NCBI RefSeq assembly: GCF_009728485.1
Contig: NZ_VVIQ01000002.1
Location: 331,235-395,234, forward strand
Reading direction: 5' to 3'
Source: Prevotella vespertina
GTDB taxonomy: Bacteria; Bacteroidota; Bacteroidia; Bacteroidales; Bacteroidaceae
Length of the DNA: 64,000 bases
Positions 1 to 8,679 of the stretch are shown here, piece after piece (position 1 is the first letter of the stretch; each line of letters begins with the position of its first letter). The notes under the pieces are model-generated. The model worked only from the letters and a program-made list of their open reading frames with translations, did not search any database and was not told where the DNA came from. The position numbers and the translations under genes were made by a program.

Positions 1-1250
1 CGCAGGATTTCAACCATTACTTTGAGGATGCAACGCTCCGTTTAGATTACATCTTCGCAGGGAATGCCAAAGAGCAGACCATCGCTGTGGACGAACTATC
101 ACGTATCCCACATTGGTATGGCAAGCACGAACGACTAGCAGAAGTGCCCGTTGAGGGCAATGGACAGGTCATTGTGCGTGACCATCGTACGCAGAAAGTA
201 ATCTATCGAAACTCCTTTTCGACTCTATTCCAGGAGTGGCTCACTTATGATGAGGCACAGGGTAATAGCAAGAAATCGTTTGAGAACGTCTTTCTAGTAC
301 CTTATCCCAAAGATACAGCAGATGTAACTATCGAACTAAGGAACAATCGGCGCGAGGTTACTAACCGCATGACGCATATCGTTGTACCACAGGATATTCT
401 CATCCGACACATCGGGGAGCGTAATATCACACCTTACGAGACTTTGCAACAGGCTGCTGATCCATCGCACTGCATACACATTGCATATATTGCGGAGGGT
501 TACACAGAGGCTGAAATGCCTACATTTATAAAGGATTGTCGCATTGCGATGGAGGCTCTCTTCGCTCACGAACCTTTCAAATCGCTGCGTTCTCGATTCA
601 ATATTGTGGCTGTCAAGGCTCCATCCGTTGATAGTGGCACATCCGAACCATCAAAGGGTATATGGAAGAACACGGCTCTTCACTCTCATTTCGACACTTT
701 CTACAGTGACAGATACCTCACTACACTCCATCTCAAAGACCTCCATGACTGGCTAGCTGGTACGCCTTACGAACATATCATCGTACTAGTAAACACTGAG
801 AAATATGGTGGTGGCGGTATTCTGAACTCTTACAACCTCTCAATGGCACACCATCCTCTATTCAAACCAGTGGTTGTCCACGAGTTTGGACACTCTTTCG
901 CAGGACTTGGTGATGAGTATGCTTATGCCAAAGAAGAGATTAATATGTATCCAAAGGACGTCGAGCCATGGGAACCGAACCTAACAACTCTGGTCGACTT
1001 CCACAATAAGTGGGAAGGAATGATTGATAAGAAGACCCCATTACCGACGCCTGAACCAACCGACTTAGATAAGCCGAACGCACGCAGGGACAAGTGGAAA
1101 GTGGGTGCATACGAGCCTGCTGGCTATGCTCAACATGGTGTTTACCGCGCTTACCCAGACTGCCGTATGCGCACAAATGCCCATCCTGAGTTCTGTCCAG
1201 CATGCACCCAGGCTATCACTCAACTGATTAAGTTCTATACAGGAGAGTGA
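1..1250 (+). CDS. M64 family (IgA-peptidase-like) zinc metallopeptidase, 5' end missing
   Basis: An open frame runs in from the left edge, so the N-terminus lies outside the window. A GTG at 87 is only an internal codon, because the frame continues upstream with residues typical of the M64 N-terminal domain. About 415 residues are visible. The zinc site is clear: HEFGH followed by SFAGLGDE (around 880-915) is the extended HExxHxxGxxD form of M64 peptidases, a family named after the Clostridium ramosum IgA protease. Family members are secreted or surface enzymes, so a role in cutting host glycoproteins is plausible but inferred. The gene ends next to a GC-rich hairpin and converges on the esterase gene. 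Whether it shares regulation with the SusCD locus cannot be seen. Confidence 0.9.
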   Translation, partial: QDFNHYFEDATLRLDYIFAGNAKEQTIAVDELSRIPHWYGKHERLAEVPVEGNGQVIVRDHRTQKVIYRNSFSTLFQEWLTYDEAQGNSKKSFENVFLVPYPKDTADVTIELRNNRREVTNRMTHIVVPQDILIRHIGERNITPYETLQQAADPSHCIHIAYIAEGYTEAEMPTFIKDCRIAMEALFAHEPFKSLRSRFNIVAVKAPSVDSGTSEPSKGIWKNTALHSHFDTFYSDRYLTTLHLKDLHDWLAGTPYEHIIVLVNTEKYGGGGILNSYNLSMAHHPLFKPVVVHEFGHSFAGLGDEYAYAKEEINMYPKDVEPWEPNLTTLVDFHNKWEGMIDKKTPLPTPEPTDLDKPNARRDKWKVGAYEPAGYAQHGVYRAYPDCRMRTNAHPEFCPACTQAITQLIKFYTGE

Positions 1251-1286
1251 AGATTCAAGTCTTCCTGAAGTCTTTTAGTATTCTAT

Positions 1287-1309
1287 CCTGCCCCATCCAC
1301 GGGGCAGGA
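1287..1309. terminator. GC-rich hairpin after the M64 gene
   Basis: The arms CCTGCCCC (1287-1294) and GGGGCAGG (1301-1308) form a perfect 8-bp stem with a 6-nt loop, 37 bases after the stop. There is no clear U-tract, so termination is likely but not certain. Confidence 0.5.
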
Positions 1310-1339
1310 ATACGTATTGTTGTCTAAAGACGATAGTTT

Positions 1340-1449
1340 TATTGGAATCAACGAGGGCATCTCTTCGATGGCAAGAGAGCCTCTCTTCCTATTAACGAAA
1401 CGCCCTTCTCTATTGGAGAAGGGCGTTTCCTTTAATTCAAGGGATTAAT
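1340..1449. repeat. 22-bp-period tandem array A
   Basis: Five degenerate 22-bp units start at 1340, 1362, 1384, 1406 and 1428. The recurring pattern is TCTTC-n-AT...GAGG/GGGCGT. The last full units are partly inverted relative to the earlier ones (GAAACGCCCTTC against GAAGGGCGTTTC), so the region can fold into a longer hairpin. The array lies between two converging genes. Its unit resembles arrays B and C. Confidence 0.7.
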
Positions 1450-1614
1450 ACTTTAAGATTCAAAACATAGTTTCCTCTATAAGAAAACACAACTAACTAT
1501 ACTGAAAACAATTATCTAATAAAAACTTGTTAAACTATTACTTCAGATAGAAATAAGCCTTTCTACTCCCCTTCCTAGTCGGCAAGGGAAAAAGATACGG
1601 GGCGTCCTCTCTAT

Positions 1615-3693
1615 CTAAAATCTACGTTCTGCGATCTCAAATGTACTACAAGGTAGTCCCTTTTCATTCACAAGATTCGCACGAGTAAACGGCTGCCAAC
1701 CATAGCGAACACTAACAGGATGGGCTACTACTGACCCACACGACACACGCACCTGATAACCATTCTCTATCGTTGCTTGGGCTTCATGATAAATACCATC
1801 GGCACCCGCAAGCTCAAAGCCTATCAATCGGTTGCCCATGAAATGAAGTTCCTTTGTATTTGAGAAAGTCAACAATAAGCCTCCATCAACGGATTCAACT
1901 CGCTCTATAACAGGTCCCTCTGACACAATATCATGTCCATAACTATGGTGCAAAACTTGCATGGCGAGCCGCTCACCTACAGGTTTCTTATTGGTGTAAT
2001 GCACATCAAGTGAATCGCCCAAATCGCTTGTCACCGTCATCCAAGTATGCTCCAACCCTAACGCCATACGCCGTTGTGAATCACGGAAACGCGGCCAGGA
2101 ACGACGGTTCAGACTAGATAGTTGTACGAAATAAAAGGGCATCTTCTTCTGTTGAAAGAAGTTTCGCCAACTTTTCTCCAACAATGGGAAGAGGCGTTCA
2201 TGCAGCTCGATGTTATGCGCATTCGACTCTCCTTGATACCACACAATACCTTTCAACGTATAACCCAACAAAGGTGTCATAGCTGTCTCGAACATATAAG
2301 CAGGCGCATAAGGGTGCTGTTGCAATGGATTCTTGCTATTGGCAATATTCTGCAAAGCACGTTCTCTTGCCCACTTCATACCGAAATCGCCATGATACCA
2401 GTCCCGCAAGATTGCAGAGAAGTCCTTTTCAAGGGTCGAACGGTCAATCCATGACTCTGTGGTAGTGCCTCCTACGGCATTACAAATCACACCTATAGGT
2501 ACCTGCAGACTGTCTGCTAAACCCTTAGCGAAGTGATATGCGACTGCTGAGAAGCCCGATAACGATTCGACCGAACAGTTACGCCATGGTCCAACTCGCA
2601 TGAGTTGGTGGCGATTAACCGAGTCGCACACCGCTTCCGACCAGCTCACAGCATTCGTTGGATAGCGTGTTGACATATTAAAGAGATGTATTAAGGGTTG
2701 TGAACCAGCCTCCGCAAGGTCTTGCTTACCACTTTGTACGGCGGAGATAGGCAACTCCATATTCGATTGTCCCGAACACAACCACACCTCTCCAACGTAT
2801 ATATCTTTCAACGTCAGCCGCTCTTTACCTGCTGCAACTATTGCTTTGTAAGGACCGCCAGCCTTTCGAGCAGGGAAATTAATGCTCCATGTACCATCGT
2901 CTGCAGCTGTTGTGGATTGATTCTGACCATCGAAACTTACCTTAACAACCATCTTTGCATTGGCAGAACCACGAAAGATAATCGGTTCGTTACGCTGCAT
3001 TACCATCCCATCGCTATATAGTGGCGCAAGAGATAACCCTCCATAATTACCTGTCATAGCCTTATATACAGTCTCAGCGATGATCTCTGCACCTTCAGCA
3101 TTGGGGTGTAGCGCATCCGCAAAGAGGTCTGGACGATTGTGAAGAGGCGTATAGAGGTCTATTAATGGGAGGTTCTCAGCCATTGCCACTTGCTTGATAT
3201 GCTGTTGAATGAGGCTATGCCAGTCCCTAGTTCCGCTCTCGAAGCGAGGGTGGCGTTCGAAGATTGACGACATCAAGCACACCCATATCTGTGCTTTAGG
3301 GTTCACTTTGCGGAAGGAGTTGACGAGTTCTATATAGTTAGAATTGAACTCTTCAGCATATTCAGACCAATTACGAGGGTCCGTGTCATTGAGTCCTAAA
3401 TGGATAATAACCCTATCGGCTTTGAAAGCTAACGCTTCTTTGTATTCCTTCTGGTCGATATATGGACGGTGACCATGGCTTAGAAGTGTACTTCCAGAGT
3501 GCCCGAAATTACGCACATCGTACTTATCTCCTAACATTCTCTGCAACTGCACGGGGTAACAATCAGCGTCCCTATTGGTCAAACCATACCCCCATGTAAC
3601 ACTATTACCCACACACGCCACCTTGATGCGTCCGTCAGCAAATGCCATCAGAACCATCAGGAACATCATTAATAATAAAGTAAGTCGTTTCAT
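1615..3693 (-). CDS. Secreted two-domain esterase: GDSL/SGNH hydrolase fused to sialate O-acetylesterase
   Basis: A protein of 692 residues with an N-terminal signal peptide (about 1-19). Residues about 22-215 form an SGNH hydrolase: GNS with nucleophile Ser31 in block I, GLND near 100, and the catalytic pair D194-x-x-H197 in ADALHPN. Residues about 220-690 are a sialate O-acetylesterase domain, with SGQSNMELP (Ser310) and VWYQGESNA near 480. Proteins of this class remove acetyl groups from sialic acids of mucin glycans, which makes them accessible to sialidases. Two catalytic esterase domains in one chain could act on different acetyl positions. The gene stands alone on the minus strand upstream of the sulfatase gene's 3' end. 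The sialate specificity is by family and has not been shown here. Confidence 0.88.
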   Translation of the reverse strand: MKRLTLLLMMFLMVLMAFADGRIKVACVGNSVTWGYGLTNRDADCYPVQLQRMLGDKYDVRNFGHSGSTLLSHGHRPYIDQKEYKEALAFKADRVIIHLGLNDTDPRNWSEYAEEFNSNYIELVNSFRKVNPKAQIWVCLMSSIFERHPRFESGTRDWHSLIQQHIKQVAMAENLPLIDLYTPLHNRPDLFADALHPNAEGAEIIAETVYKAMTGNYGGLSLAPLYSDGMVMQRNEPIIFRGSANAKMVVKVSFDGQNQSTTAADDGTWSINFPARKAGGPYKAIVAAGKERLTLKDIYVGEVWLCSGQSNMELPISAVQSGKQDLAEAGSQPLIHLFNMSTRYPTNAVSWSEAVCDSVNRHQLMRVGPWRNCSVESLSGFSAVAYHFAKGLADSLQVPIGVICNAVGGTTTESWIDRSTLEKDFSAILRDWYHGDFGMKWARERALQNIANSKNPLQQHPYAPAYMFETAMTPLLGYTLKGIVWYQGESNAHNIELHERLFPLLEKSWRNFFQQKKMPFYFVQLSSLNRRSWPRFRDSQRRMALGLEHTWMTVTSDLGDSLDVHYTNKKPVGERLAMQVLHHSYGHDIVSEGPVIERVESVDGGLLLTFSNTKELHFMGNRLIGFELAGADGIYHEAQATIENGYQVRVSCGSVVAHPVSVRYGWQPFTRANLVNEKGLPCSTFEIAERRF

Positions 3694-3916
3694 AATAGAT
3701 TTATCTAAGCAGTCGAGACACCATCTCCACCACCTTATTATATCGTATAAATACGTCGGCGAAATTACTTATTTTCTTACTAACTAGCAAGAGAATGCTT
3801 TGCAAAATGGCTTTATCTAGCCTAATTGAGGATTTTCCTTCCTATTTAACCCTTATCTCGTCAACATAAAACTAATGATTATCTTGGATGCAAGAAATAA
3901 GTCCTTTATCAAAAGC

Positions 3917-3946
3917 GACGCCCCGACTCTATTGAGTCAAGGCGTC
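3917..3946 (-). terminator. Terminator of the sulfatase gene
   Basis: A two-part stem, GACGCC/GGCGTC (3917-3922, 3941-3946) and GACTC/GAGTC (3925-3929, 3934-3938). On the minus strand it is followed by GCTTTTTG. It lies 44 bases past the sulfatase stop. Confidence 0.7.
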
Positions 3947-3989
3947 TTCACAATTCATTAATAGTCCGTGATAAGTACAAAGTTGCCAC

Positions 3990-5534
3990 TTAGTATTGGT
4001 TCCTAATAGGGTCATTGTATTGTACTTGAAGCTCTTTTAGCTCCTTCTTCAATCGTTCTGTGAGTTTCTCCGTACCCTTTTGTCCATAGATGTTATGCAG
4101 TTGTGAAGGGTCCTTCTTGAGGTCATAAAGCTCCCAAGAGTCTATATCGTTATAGAAATGAATCAGTGTGTAACGCTTCGTCCGAATACCATAATGACGG
4201 CAGACAGAGTGCTCTGCGGGGTATTCATAGTAATGGTAATACAGCGATTTACGCCAGTCTGCAGGCTTCTTACCCTGTAACAAAGGCAAGAGCGAACACC
4301 CTTGAATATCCGAAGGAACCTTTACACCAGCTGCTTCTAAGAATGTTGGTGCATAGTCAATGTTCTGTACCATCTCATTAACAACGCCTTGTTTCCCACC
4401 CGGACAATAGATCAGCAGTGGTGTACGGAACGACTCTTCATACATGAATCTCTTATCAAACCAACCGTGTTCACCCATGTAGAAACCTTGGTCGGAGGTG
4501 TAGACTATCATCGTATTATCCAATAGATTCTTCTCACGGAGATACTCAATTACACGTCCAACATTGCGATCTACCGACCGAATCACACGCATATAATCAT
4601 GCATGTAACGCTGGTACTTCCATTCAGCTAACGCCTTCCCCGATAGCTTATCAGCCTTAAACTTCTGTATAATAGGGTCATAATGGCGATCCCATTGAGC
4701 CTTTTGTGAGGGTGTCATACGCTCATAGTTACGACGTCCCCACGCTTCCAACTCCTTGTCAGAGTGTATCTCCTGCTCGTGATCCGCCATCTTATTATCA
4801 TAGACAATGTCCATATCTTTGATAATACTCATCTTCTGTTTCTGTGCTGCCAGACGCCCTTCATAGTTATCATAGAACGTCTCGGGCAATGGATACTGCA
4901 CATCATTGAAGAGGTCTAAGTCGCATGTATCAGGGTTCCAAACACGATGAGGAGCCTTGTTGTGCATTAGTAAGCAGAAAGGCTTGGAAGGGTCTCTTTT
5001 ATTCTCCATCCAGTCTATTGCGAGGTCAGCAATGATGTTCGTCACATATCCCTGACGCTTTAGTGGCTTGCCATTACATAAGAAGTCGGGGTTGTAATAG
5101 TCGCCTTGTCCAATGAGAATGTCCCAATAGTTGAAGCCAGTAGGCAGTGATGTGAGGTGCCACTTACCGATCATTGCGGTCTGATACCCTGCACTCTGTA
5201 AGAGCTTAGGAAAGGTTTGCTGTCCTCCATCAAACGTCTTGGTGTTATCTGTGAAACCATTTGCATGACTGTGCTTACCCGTTAACATACATGCTCGGGA
5301 GGGTCCGCTAAGGGAGTTAGCAACGAAACTCTCTTGGAATTTCACACCATGATTGGCAATCCAATCGATGTTTGGTGTATCAATGAAACGCTTATCGTAG
5401 GCACTAATCGTTTGATAGGAATGGTCGTCACTCATGATATAAACGATATTCATGGGCTTCTTCTGTGCCTGAGCAGGTAGGATGGCGCCCAATGCGAGGG
5501 TGCCTGTCACGCAGCATAGGATTTTAGTTTGCAT
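3990..5534 (-). CDS. Serine-type S1 arylsulfatase, probably glycan 6-O-sulfatase
   Basis: A protein of 514 residues with a signal peptide ending near AQAQ (about 1-23). The sulfatase signature is S76-G-P-S-R80, so the formylglycine residue would be made from serine. That needs an anaerobic sulfatase-maturating radical SAM enzyme, which is not in this window. Metal-binding Asp36-Asp37 (MSDDHS) and the GKWHLTSLPTGFNYW and YTSDQGFYMGEHGW segments are in place. The closest type I recognise is the N-acetylglucosamine-6-sulfatase group of S1 enzymes in Bacteroides, but the substrate is inferred. It would desulfate mucin or glycosaminoglycan sugars in the periplasm or at the surface. It has its own promoter and terminator, so it is probably a single-gene unit. 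Confidence 0.9.
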   Translation of the reverse strand: MQTKILCCVTGTLALGAILPAQAQKKPMNIVYIMSDDHSYQTISAYDKRFIDTPNIDWIANHGVKFQESFVANSLSGPSRACMLTGKHSHANGFTDNTKTFDGGQQTFPKLLQSAGYQTAMIGKWHLTSLPTGFNYWDILIGQGDYYNPDFLCNGKPLKRQGYVTNIIADLAIDWMENKRDPSKPFCLLMHNKAPHRVWNPDTCDLDLFNDVQYPLPETFYDNYEGRLAAQKQKMSIIKDMDIVYDNKMADHEQEIHSDKELEAWGRRNYERMTPSQKAQWDRHYDPIIQKFKADKLSGKALAEWKYQRYMHDYMRVIRSVDRNVGRVIEYLREKNLLDNTMIVYTSDQGFYMGEHGWFDKRFMYEESFRTPLLIYCPGGKQGVVNEMVQNIDYAPTFLEAAGVKVPSDIQGCSLLPLLQGKKPADWRKSLYYHYYEYPAEHSVCRHYGIRTKRYTLIHFYNDIDSWELYDLKKDPSQLHNIYGQKGTEKLTERLKKELKELQVQYNDPIRNQY

Positions 5535-5631
5535 AGGTAATAACTGACTTTTAGGTTTTAAAGGAGGGCTATTAGGATCATAATCAATGCGTCTAATCTC
5601 CTGTAATCACCCCCATTTAGGTTTGTCAACA

Positions 5632-5663
5632 CAAATGTAATACTTTTGGAGAAGTCCTCCAAA
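5632..5663 (-). promoter_or_regulatory. Promoter of the sulfatase gene
   Basis: On the minus strand a -33 TTTG (5660-5663) and a -7 TACATTTG (5632-5639) are separated by 20 bases, matching the Bacteroidetes primary-sigma consensus. The predicted leader is about 90 nt. Confidence 0.7.
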
Positions 5664-5742
5664 GAAATGAGCAGATTTGTTGTTAAATAGGAAAGGAAGC
5701 CTCATCAAAAATCAACAACAGCCTCTGCCCAATTCCATCTAC

Positions 5743-5987
5743 AGCCTCTCCCCCGCCCCCTCTCCGAATGGAACAACCCCACCCAACCTCCCCTAAGGGG
5801 AGGAGTGCCTAACGGGTGCCAGTTAGAAAATAGTTTCTTTAATTCAAAAGGGGCGTTTCTTCGATATGAAGAGGGCGTTCTGTTGCATCGAAGAGAGGCT
5901 TTCTTCATATCGAAGAAACGCCCTTCTTGTTTGTAAATAAGACTATCTACTCCCCTCTCCATTCGGAGAGGGGGCGGGGGTGAGGCT
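5743..5987. repeat. Inverted repeat enclosing array B (MITE-like)
   Basis: The arms 5743-5772 and 5958-5987 are 30 bases long and inverted with one mismatch (core CCCGCCCCCTCTCCGAATGG). They enclose a palindrome (CCTCCCC, TAA, GGGGAGG at 5787-5803), a CTAAC...GTTAG pair and the 22-bp array B. No transposase is present, so the arrangement is that of a non-autonomous miniature element. Target-site duplication is not evident to me. Confidence 0.65.
5834..5943. repeat. 22-bp-period tandem array B
   Basis: Five units start at 5834, 5856, 5878, 5900 and 5922. The clearest unit begins TTTCTTCGATATGAAGAGGG. CTTCGATATGAAG within it is a dyad, and unit 4 is close to the reverse complement of unit 2, so units can pair internally or with each other. 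There are no unique spacers, so this is not a CRISPR array. Confidence 0.8.
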
Positions 5988-5994
5988 CTTTCTT

Positions 5995-6037
5995 ACACAA
6001 AAAACTCCGCCCCTACATTCGCATGCAAGGGCGGAGT
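5995..6037 (-). terminator. Terminator of the SusCD operon
   Basis: A perfect 9-bp stem, ACTCCGCCC (6004-6012) with GGGCGGAGT (6029-6037). On the minus strand it is followed by TTTTTTG. It is 50 bases after the stop of the last operon gene. A second small hairpin (6039-6054, GGGTG/CACCC) is adjacent. Confidence 0.75.
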
Positions 6038-6086
6038 CAGGGTGAAAACACCCTTTTCTATATCATGATTGAATTTAAAGTTGCAT

Positions 6087-7148
6087 TTATCTACGTGTTA
6101 ACTTCGGATTAACATACACCTCTCCGATTCCACGGAAAGCACCCATAACGGGCTTCGTGTCGGTGAATCGGTTCCAACCATAGGATGAGAAGGTTTGTTC
6201 GGAAGCTAACTTCTGTGCCTCACGGAACACTAGATTACCATTGTTATCGAACGTGAGTAGGATGCTTTCCTTCGTTCCGTTGATGGCAGTCTCATGTTCC
6301 TTACTGAAGTCATCAGCAACGATTACACTGATAAGGTACTCATATACGCCTGGAACAACCTCTTTCTTGCCAACAATCTTACCATTCATCATCTCAAAGC
6401 CTTTGCCTGGTGTGAAGCTAACCTCCCACTTGTATTGATTGTCAACGATGAAGTTTGCCTTGTTCGTACCCGTTGCCTCAATGCGAACAGACGATGTCTT
6501 CTCTGCTAAGTCACGACTTGGAAGGCGCATCTTAGCCGTTTGCACATAATCGCCAACCACATCGTTGAGCGAAGCCTGTACCACTTTCAATGAGTCAACA
6601 AGCCCTATTGCCTTGGCTGTAACCCACCCTACACGTGGACGCCCCGTCGTATTAGCTTCGACCTTGACGTTTATTTTCCCATTCGTATTGCCTACCTTAA
6701 TCCAATCAGCCGTCCCACTATACTCAACGGGGACGTTAGAAGTAGCAATCAAAGAGCGTTCAACAGCCTCATCTCCAGCATAGATATCCTCGCCAGTAGG
6801 CAACCCGAAGGTCACACCCTCCTGTTGGATATTCAGTGTGATAGAGTCTCCTTGCTCATTCTTAACCACCAATAGCGTGTTACGCGATTGTGCGCTCGTA
6901 TTCGGTTGAGCCGTCAGTGATAGCTTCTCTGCCGTTTTCGTCACTGTAAGCCAAGCATCAAGTGCATAGGCACGAGCGGGTTCTTTACTCATTACAACCT
7001 CATGTGTCTCACCGAGAACACCAAAGTCTGTCTCTGCTTTCACCACCTTCAGCCCTGCAGCATACACTGGTAAATCATTGTCACTACTGCATGCTGCACC
7101 CAAGAATACCGATGCGGCAGCTATGAAGATATAGATATATTTGTTCAT
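6087..7148 (-). CDS. BACON-like repeat lipoprotein, last gene of SusCD operon
   Basis: I place the start at the ATG at 7148 (MNKYIYIF), giving 353 residues. A longer frame would need a TTG overlapping the previous stop. The N-terminus is a lipoprotein signal with lipobox cysteine in FLGAACSSD. Residues about 30-115 and 120-195 look like two tandem BACON/Ig-like beta domains (WLTV...; ADWIKV...; VKVEANTTG...). The C-terminal part contains a WNRFTDTKPVMG segment and is not recognised. Proteins like this are surface-exposed partners of SusCD pairs. BACON domains were proposed to bind mucin or carbohydrate, but binding has not been shown here. It follows the DUF4302 gene by 8 bases, so translation is probably coupled. 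Confidence 0.7.
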   Translation of the reverse strand: MNKYIYIFIAAASVFLGAACSSDNDLPVYAAGLKVVKAETDFGVLGETHEVVMSKEPARAYALDAWLTVTKTAEKLSLTAQPNTSAQSRNTLLVVKNEQGDSITLNIQQEGVTFGLPTGEDIYAGDEAVERSLIATSNVPVEYSGTADWIKVGNTNGKINVKVEANTTGRPRVGWVTAKAIGLVDSLKVVQASLNDVVGDYVQTAKMRLPSRDLAEKTSSVRIEATGTNKANFIVDNQYKWEVSFTPGKGFEMMNGKIVGKKEVVPGVYEYLISVIVADDFSKEHETAINGTKESILLTFDNNGNLVFREAQKLASEQTFSSYGWNRFTDTKPVMGAFRGIGEVYVNPKLTRR

Positions 7149-7156
7149 AATCAGTA

Positions 7157-8434
7157 TCAATTTATTTTCGTCATGTACTCTATTCCTGGCAGAGTAAACG
7201 CATAAGTGTAACTGCCATCAGGCTTCATAATAGGCGACAAGTCCTCTCCGTAGGCAACACCAAAGAACGAGTCGACCTTATGCCCAGTGATTTGTCCACT
7301 ATCATCAGCCGTTGCGCGCTCCATATCTTCATCCCACGTGAAGAGTAAACTACCCTTACCTTCACCAAAGAGTTTACCTTCCTCCTTTGATCCAGGTACT
7401 AGAACGATACCTGCGGGATAGGTATATGTAGGGTCAGTAACAGGCTGTCCAGGCAATTCGAGTTTGCCTGTTGCAGGGTCATAAGTCATGAGTATCTCAT
7501 ATTCAACATTACCTATCTGCAACTTACCTTTTAGCGTGTTTGCCACCGTTCCCATGCTTAGTGTGAGTGTTATCTTACGTCTTATGCTTGTCTTCAGACG
7601 CCAAGTACCAATCCAGAAGTCTATGTCCTTATGATTCTTCGGCAGGTATTGCACAATGCGCAAATCGCCCTCTGTGAGCGTACGCGACTCTTCGTTCCAT
7701 GTGAAGTTTTGATATTTCTTACCATTGAAGAACAATGGTTCGCGTAGCGAAATACCTGTTGGTGTGGTGCAATAAGGCATATCCAATGTCTTATCACCTA
7801 TAGTCATTGTAAAGCGACGAGTCGATCCATCGATGTTGCACTGACCGAGTGAGTCGGTGCCAAGGAAGCAATTGTAGGTATTGACATTCATACCATCTTT
7901 AACGGTGATAATGCCCATCATCATCTCTTCCCAACTAGCGTCTTTAGGCAAGCGAGTGAGTACCATCTCGTTTTTCCACTTCCTTCCACGCAAGTAAATA
8001 CTATCGTTCGTAGCACGAAGAATGCTAAATTCATAGTCACCTTGCACTCCATCGGGGTTGCCCAACCATGGTTCTGCAAGTGGATGAATCACCTTGTTAT
8101 ACTCATTGAAGGATAACATCGGACCTTGATCCTTGACTACCTCGTATCCAGAAGTAGCCTGTTCCTCGGGATCTTGCACGTCGCCCATAGCCGTTACATG
8201 CCCATTCTTGAACTTCAACAAGAGCGTATAACCACCATAACTATAGTCCTTTCCAGCATAATAATGCAACATCCAACCACCTTCGGAAGACTCCAATAGC
8301 TGGGTATAATCCGATACACTCTTGTCGATACGCTCGGCTGCTGGCTGGTCGAAGAGTGTCTTATCATCATGTAAACACGACTGCATAGACAGTCCCAACA
8401 CGATGGTTAAGAATAGAAAACATAGTTTTTTCAT
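7157..8434 (-). CDS. DUF4302 family lipoprotein
   Basis: A protein of 425 residues with signal peptide and lipobox (LGLSMQSC, Cys20). The segment SSEGGWMLHYYAGKDYSYGG followed by a beta-rich body is characteristic of DUF4302 proteins, which I know mainly from SusC/SusD neighbourhoods next to HExxH zinc lipoproteins. The biochemical role of the family is unknown. A surface glycan- or protein-binding function is the usual guess. It lies between the metallohydrolase gene and the BACON-like gene, with the 22-bp array C in the 245-base gap upstream. The gap may lower expression of the two distal genes relative to susCD. Confidence 0.75.
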   Translation of the reverse strand: MKKLCFLFLTIVLGLSMQSCLHDDKTLFDQPAAERIDKSVSDYTQLLESSEGGWMLHYYAGKDYSYGGYTLLLKFKNGHVTAMGDVQDPEEQATSGYEVVKDQGPMLSFNEYNKVIHPLAEPWLGNPDGVQGDYEFSILRATNDSIYLRGRKWKNEMVLTRLPKDASWEEMMMGIITVKDGMNVNTYNCFLGTDSLGQCNIDGSTRRFTMTIGDKTLDMPYCTTPTGISLREPLFFNGKKYQNFTWNEESRTLTEGDLRIVQYLPKNHKDIDFWIGTWRLKTSIRRKITLTLSMGTVANTLKGKLQIGNVEYEILMTYDPATGKLELPGQPVTDPTYTYPAGIVLVPGSKEEGKLFGEGKGSLLFTWDEDMERATADDSGQITGHKVDSFFGVAYGEDLSPIMKPDGSYTYAFTLPGIEYMTKIN

Positions 8435-8583
8435 TTTCTTCTTTCGTTTTATTTCTACGGTCTAAACTCTTTCCTAATAACAAGCTCATGGCTATTTTCA
8501 ACTTCCAATAGCCTGCCCAAGAGGCGAAGAGCCTAACGGAAATGAGTTAGAACACAATTATTTGTTTTTTGTGATGAGGATTT

Positions 8584-8671
8584 CTGTATAAGAGAGAGCA
8601 CGTTCCTCTATTTGAAGAGGGCGTTCCCTTGAAGTGAAGAGGGCGTCTCCTTGAGGTGAAGGGAGGCTTTC
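8584..8671. repeat. 22-bp-period tandem array C
   Basis: Four units start at 8584, 8606, 8628 and 8650, with the pattern CTTGAAGTGAAGAGGGCG. It shares its unit type with arrays A and B. A CCTAACGG...GTTAGAA motif just upstream (about 8531-8551) matches one beside array B. It lies inside the SusCD operon, only 9 bases beyond the stop of the zinc lipoprotein gene. Confidence 0.75.
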
Positions 8672-8679
8672 TTCCTTTC

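Noticed and set aside
5705..5962. 85-codon minus-strand frame in the inverted-repeat element
   Set aside because: It consists of repeat-derived sequence; frames of this kind arise from the GC-rich arms.
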